Source of the DNA: Budorcas taxicolor
Taxonomy: Eukaryota; Chordata; Mammalia; Artiodactyla; Bovidae
Length of the DNA stretch: 64,000 nucleotides
NCBI RefSeq assembly: GCF_023091745.1
Contig: NC_068915.1
Location: 57,160,001 to 57,224,000 of the forward strand
Reading direction: 5' to 3'
The stretch's first letter is position 1. Each line of letters starts with the position of its first letter. The translations under genes and the position numbers were made by a program. Under the pieces are notes generated by a model that was given only the letters and a program-made list of their open reading frames with translations, did not search any database and was not told where the DNA came from. Positions 60,004-64,000 of this stretch are shown one piece after another.

Positions 60004-60310
60004 TAAGCCCACAGCTGACATCATACTCAGCAGTGGAAAGATAAAAGCATTTCCACTAAGGTCAGAAACAAGGATACCCAGTCTTTCTAGTTTTACTCAA
60101 CATAGTATTGAGTAGCCACAGCAATCACACAAGAAATAAACAGTATCCAGATTGGAAGGCAAGAGGTGAAACTGTCAAGAGGCTAGAAAAAGAGAAGATT
60201 AAACCTAAAGAGATTCGAAGAAAAAGGCACAGTCATCAGAATGCAAAAGCTTTTAAAACATTTTCAAAAGATTCTCAGTACCATTTGTATACCTCTAAGG
60301 ATAAAAGGAA

Positions 60311-60573
60311 ATGGCATCCCACTCCAGTACTCTTGCCTGGAAAATCCCATGGATGGGGGAGCCTGGTAGGCTACAGTCCATGGGGTCGCAAAGAGTAGGA
60401 CACGACTGAGCGACTTCACTTCACTCCCTTCACTCACTTCATACCTTATCACTGGAGAAGGAAATGGCAACCCACTCCAGTGTTCTTGCCTGGAGAATCC
60501 CATGGACAGAGGAGCCTGGCGGGCCATGGTCCATGGGGTCACAGAGAGTCGGACACAACTGAAGTGACTGAGC
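60311..60573 (+). mobile_element. Bov-A2 dimer SINE, 14-bp target duplication
   Basis: Two monomers with a 'cttcacttcactcccttcactcac' linker. AAGGATAAAAGGAA is repeated exactly at 60297-60310 and 60574-60587. Low divergence suggests a comparatively recent insertion. Confidence 0.95.
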
Positions 60574-60649
60574 AAGGATAAAAGGAAGATAGGACTTTAG
60601 GGCTGGAAAGAGACATGAGCTCATTAACTAGGCCACTATTCTTCCAACT

Positions 60650-60775
60650 CTATTAGTGAGGATCCTGAACTTAAGTAGTCTCTGAAATTGGCCTAAAGGC
60701 CTACAACTGTTAAGATATGGAGCCAGGGTTCCAACCTAGGTCTCTAATTCCAAAACCCATATTCTTCCTACAACA
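60650..60775 (-). mobile_element. MIR-like SINE, reverse orientation
   Basis: 'ctacaactgttaagatatggagccagggttccaacctaggtctc' is the reverse MIR core with weak flanks. Confidence 0.55.
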
Positions 60776-60789
60776 AGACCCTAAATGGC

Positions 60790-61316
60790 ATAATTAAAAG
60801 CCATAGTAAGGTGTAGAACCAAAGTCCATATTTCCCGGTCTGTTTTTACTTCCACTACAAAAGTGCAAAAAATGGAAAAATAATGCCCTGTTTTATGGAA
60901 TTGTTCAACACACAGTTGAATGAATCAGATAAAATTATCACTGATCTAGTAGGCAGTGTACTTTTCTCCAGTGAGGAATAAAGCTTTGTTGCCCAAGGCT
61001 TTATTAAGATTGTTTAAGCCAACCATTAAATTCTGTAATAAACTTCAACTTTTTAAATCTAATTTCCCTGGAGAGCAACTTGAAGCTGCCAAAATCTATA
61101 CTTGGAAATGTCATACATGCAAATTGTGAAAACAGCAAAAAGATCTTAGTGTGTTTTTTTTTTTTCTCACACTTACCCATATCTCATAATACAAACAAGG
61201 TCTATGGTCTTTCATACCAAACCAACCTAAAGTCTCCATGTGATTCCAAAGATATGTGCTTATCACAATGTTGTTCAATAAAACAACCAAGAAATCTATG
61301 TAATATCTGTCATGTA
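60790..61316. other. Intronic DNA, nothing recognised
   Basis: No assignable repeat or exon. A T run lies at about 61153. Confidence 0.4.
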
Positions 61317-61330
61317 TAAGACTTGATGCT

Positions 61331-61604
61331 GCTGCTGCTGCTAAGTCATTTCAGTGGTGTCCGACTCTGTGCAACCCCATAGACGGCAGCCCACCAGTCT
61401 CTCCTGTCCCTGGGATTCTCCAGGCAAGAACACTGGAGTGGGTCGCCATTTCCTTCTCCAATGCATGAAAGTGAAAACGGAAAGTGAAGTCGCTCAGTCG
61501 TGTCTGACTCTTAGCGACCCCATGGACTGCAGCCTACCAGGCTCCTCCGTCCATGGGATTTTCCAGGCAAGAGTACTGGAGTGGGGGGCCACTGCCTTCT
61601 CCTG
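61331..61604 (-). mobile_element. Bov-A2 dimer SINE, reverse, 14-bp target duplication
   Basis: Both monomers and the 'atgcatgaaagtgaaaac' linker are present. TAAGACTTGATGCT is repeated exactly at 61317-61330 and 61605-61618. Confidence 0.95.
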
Positions 61605-61729
61605 TAAGACTTGATGCTAAGAGATATAAAAGTAACATACTACCTCTATACTCTTAACTACCCTCCTAAACAGAGAAGCGGGAAAGAGAAATTTTCATGC
61701 AGTTCAATATTTTTCAGTTGGGCAAATTT

Positions 61730-62270
61730 GAAAATATGGTATTAAGTGCTGTGAGAGCCAAATGGAGAAAGTTGTTCTGATTCTGTGGGTCAGAAAAGAC
61801 CTCCAGAGGAAGTAAGGTTTGCATGAAGCTAGAAGGACTAAGTGCTTTCCATCTTTACAGGATATGAGGTGCCTTGAATGTGTAGAGACAAGGAGTTCCT
61901 GAATGTAGTTAGAATGTAGGTTTAATTATAGGGCATTGGGGAACACGAGCCAAGAATTGTAGTTTGAGGTCAGATGTTTTAAGTTTCAGCTTACAGTTTC
62001 AGCAATGAGAGGGATTTCTTTTCCGATGTGTTACTCTGGAGGTAGTGTTGTGAAGAGGGTGGAGGTAGGATGATTAGGAGCCCAACCGCTGTCATGATCC
62101 AGATAATTTAGTGTAGTGAGAGGTAAAAGAGTGAGGAGGTCATAGATCAGAGACTCTTAAGATACAGAATTGATGTTGGCTATTTAAATCTGGGGACTAA
62201 AGGAGAAGAATGAGTCAAAGCTGATTATGCCAGTACCCAGGGTGTTGGCTCTTCCATCATCATAGATGCC
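61730..62270 (-). mobile_element. Probable L2 LINE relic, reverse orientation
   Basis: 'gtcagaaaagacctccagaggaagtaaggtttgcatgaagc' and the following 'ggagacaaggagttcc'-like text fit a reverse L2 3' region. Poorly conserved. Confidence 0.45.
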
Positions 62271-62274
62271 TAAG

Positions 62275-62830
62275 TATACACACAAATCACATTTTAGAGT
62301 AACCTACAATCCGTGTTTATAAAAGATGATTATATGCTGAAAATAAAATCTGTACAGACCGGCAAGAACGTATCATATTCCTCATTACTTAAAATCTGTA
62401 TTTTCTGATTCTTTTCTGTCTTAATATAAGAAGCAAGTGAAAATGGTAACCAAGAGTGAGTAAGGAGGAAGTTGAATCACAGTTTGGTTATTGATGGCCT
62501 GGTGGATTGTTTAGAAAACATTGTTTAAGAAAAATGGGCTAGCAGCTCTTGTATTTTCACTCAGAAGCATGTTCATTTATGTAGATGTCACATTAAACTT
62601 ATCAGAATTAAATGTGAGATTTCGTCTATGAAAAAATAATTCTATGAATACTTATGTTCTTTTTACTTCTTTATAAAGTATCAGGGACAGAGCTAATCTG
62701 TAAACATCTGTCATGGTTCCAAGGCAAAGAAAACTCTGAGAAGTGGAGGTCAAAGCTGGTGTCCCAACCAGAAATGTGCACCAATATAGGACAGCCATGT
62801 GGGTCTTCTGTTTTATAGCCCCATCTGTAT
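62275..62830. other. Intronic DNA, nothing recognised
   Basis: No assignable repeat or exon. Confidence 0.4.
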
Positions 62831-62832
62831 AT

Positions 62833-62965
62833 GGAGAAGGTGATGGCACCCCATTCCAGTACTCTTGCCGGAAAATCCCATGGACAGAGGAGCCTGGTAG
62901 GCTGCAGTCCATTGGGTCGCGAAGAGTCGGACACGACTGAGCGACTTCCCTTTCTCTTTCCCTTT
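62833..62965 (+). mobile_element. Bov-A SINE monomer
   Basis: One monomer (GGAGAAGGTGATGGCACCCC ... GACACGACTGAGCGACTTCC) followed by a CTTTC-rich 3' simple repeat. The unit resembles the first half of Bov-A2. Confidence 0.92.
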
Positions 62966-63028
62966 CTGTGTTCTCAGCTCTCCATAGCAGCCGTGCAGGT
63001 ACCAGGTGGGTGCTAATCAGTGTGTGTC

Positions 63029-63232
63029 TGCTGCTGCTGCTAAATCACTTCAGTCGTGTCCGACTCTGTGTGACCTCATAGACGGCAGCCCACCAGGCTT
63101 CGCCGTCCCTGGGATTCTCCAGGCGAGAACACTGGAGTGGGTTGCCATTTCCTTCTCCAGTGCATGAAAGTGAAAAGGGAAAGTGAAGTCACTCAGTCGT
63201 GTCCGACTCTTCGTGACCCCCTGGACTGCAGC
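63029..63232 (-). mobile_element. Bov-A2 SINE, reverse, second monomer truncated
   Basis: The first monomer and linker are complete (GCTGCTGCTGCTAAATCAC ... 'tgcatgaaagtgaaaaggg'). The second stops at 'ctggactgcagcctac', where a Bov-tA tail begins. Confidence 0.9.
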
Positions 63233-63437
63233 CTACACTTCAATCATGTCTGACTGTTTGTGACCCTATGGACTGTGGCCCACCAAGCTCTTCTGTCCAT
63301 GGGCTTCTCCAGATAAGAATACTGGGGCAGGTTGCCATGCCCTCCTCCAGGGGATCTTCCCAACCCAGGGCTCAAACCTGCATCTCTTTGGTCTCCTGCT
63401 TTGGCAGGGATGTTCTTTTATCACTACCACCACCTGG
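63233..63437 (-). mobile_element. Bov-tA SINE, reverse, abutting Bov-A2
   Basis: Tail 'acttcaatcatgtctgactg', body 'ccatgggcttctccagataag', head ending 'taccaccacctggg'. GCAGGTACCAGG occurs at 62995-63006 and 63438-63449, flanking this SINE and the adjacent Bov-A2 together. Confidence 0.88.
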
Positions 63438-63449
63438 GCAGGTACCAGG

Positions 63450-63690
63450 AGGTGCTGCCTTTCCTGTTTTTTCTCTTCCTTAGCATCTGAGACGGTAGAG
63501 GATGTACAGATCTAGTTGTGGAGTTATCATTGCTCCTGACCCCTTTCCTGCTTTCTTGTGACAAGCTGCAAAACCATTTTCCCAGCCATTCTACAAACCT
63601 AAATTGAATGGTTTAGGTTTACAATTTAAACATTGTAGCATTTTTACTTATATATACATGATATATGGAAAAGGTAATAATTTTAATTTT
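63450..63690. other. Intronic DNA, nothing recognised
   Basis: No assignable repeat or exon. Confidence 0.4.
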
Positions 63691-63695
63691 TTAAT

Positions 63696-63938
63696 TGAAG
63701 GTGAAGCTACAATATTCTGACCACCTGATACAAAGAGCTGACTCACTGGAAAAGATCCCGATGCTGGGAAAGATTGAGGGCAGGAGAACCAGGGCAACAG
63801 AGGATAAGATGGTTGGATGGCATCATCAACTCAAAGATGAGTTTGAGCAAACTCCAGGAGATAGTAAAAGACAGTGAAACCTGGTATACTGAGGTCTATG
63901 GGGTCTCAAAGAGTCGGACATGACTGAGTGACTGAATA
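63696..63938 (+). mobile_element. BovB 3' end, diverged
   Basis: 'gctacaatattctgaccacctgatacaaagagc' to 'gacatgactgagtgactgaatacc'. 5'-truncated with several small deletions. Similar A/T-rich flanks (TTTTAATTTTTTA near 63680, TTTTAATTATTTA near 63950) suggest a target duplication. Confidence 0.88.
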
Positions 63939-64000
63939 CCAACAAATAGTTTTAATTATTTAGTTTTTAACTTGGAGAAAAGGAATCTGCTTATTTTTAC

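Larger units (their letters stand above)
56690..60170 (+). mobile_element. L1, 5' UTR through ORF2 fragments, plus strand
   Basis: 56690-57620 is a G/C-rich 5'-UTR-like region ('gaagatggaggagcaggatacc' start) built from imperfect repeats around 'ccaccagtgggctggcac' and 'gggacccctgggccctgcagccag'. 57790-58312 is ORF1-like ('ccccaaaggagaagtgagagagaaagg', 'gaaaacttccctaacttgg'). After a BovB, 58896-59786 and 60004-60170 are ORF2 ('gaacagaaataaatgaaatgg', 'gatgaattctactaaacattt', 'atcatactcagcagtgg'). The end of ORF1 and the endonuclease are missing. Confidence 0.75.

Noticed and set aside
1..64000. CRISPR array, operon, phage, integron or endogenous retrovirus
   Set aside because: The window is vertebrate intronic DNA. 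No regularly spaced repeats and no LTR-gag-pol order were seen; the RT sequences are all non-LTR (BovB or L1).

Overview
The window is vertebrate, and specifically ruminant, nuclear DNA. It is AT-rich and intron-like, and it is crowded with repeats found together only in pecoran ruminants: BovB (RTE-type) LINE copies, Bov-tA and Bov-A2 SINEs whose tails derive from BovB, CHR-type tRNA-Glu SINEs, and a short piece of the young bovine-type L1. Older mammalian layers (L1M-type L1, L2, MIR, Tigger) lie beneath. I cannot separate cattle, bison, sheep or goat from sequence alone.

The only host gene I can support is NWD2 (NACHT and WD-repeat domain protein 2), on the + strand. Two small coding exons are visible, 11737-11825 and 41666-41782. 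They are joined by a 29.8-kb phase-0 intron and encode about 68 consecutive residues near the N-terminus. The first exon, the NACHT ATPase region and the WD repeats lie outside the window. All other long open frames are retrotransposon remnants or antisense shadows of repeats.

Layout. 1-11.7 kb: upstream intron with MIR, a BovB RT fragment, an L1 nested in an L1, L2 copies and a Bov-tA. 11.7-41.7 kb: the intron between the two exons, holding seven of the twelve BovB copies, several Bov-tA/Bov-A2 elements (some with tandem heads), CHR SINEs, a Tigger2-like MITE, and one antisense L1 stretched over about 9.3 kb (30.75-40.09 kb) by later insertions. 41.8-64 kb: the next intron, with old L2 and MIR copies, a plus-strand L1 cluster (48.6-60.2 kb) broken by BovB copies, SINEs and a Tigger-like DNA transposon, then Bov-A2 and Bov-tA elements to the end.

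The best observations concern retrotransposon mechanics rather than a new system. They are: a nearly full-length BovB with a clean 5' inversion and an 11-bp target duplication (36167-39234); a BovB sitting inside an apparent inversion of an older repeat; a BovB copy carrying an internal duplication around foreign sequence; repeated use of one target site by two SINEs; and a TIR-bounded DNA transposon with an antisense transposase remnant inserted in an L1. I found no operon, CRISPR array, viral gene, toxin gene or other undescribed biological system. Repeat family names come from memory of consensus sequences, not from a database search.
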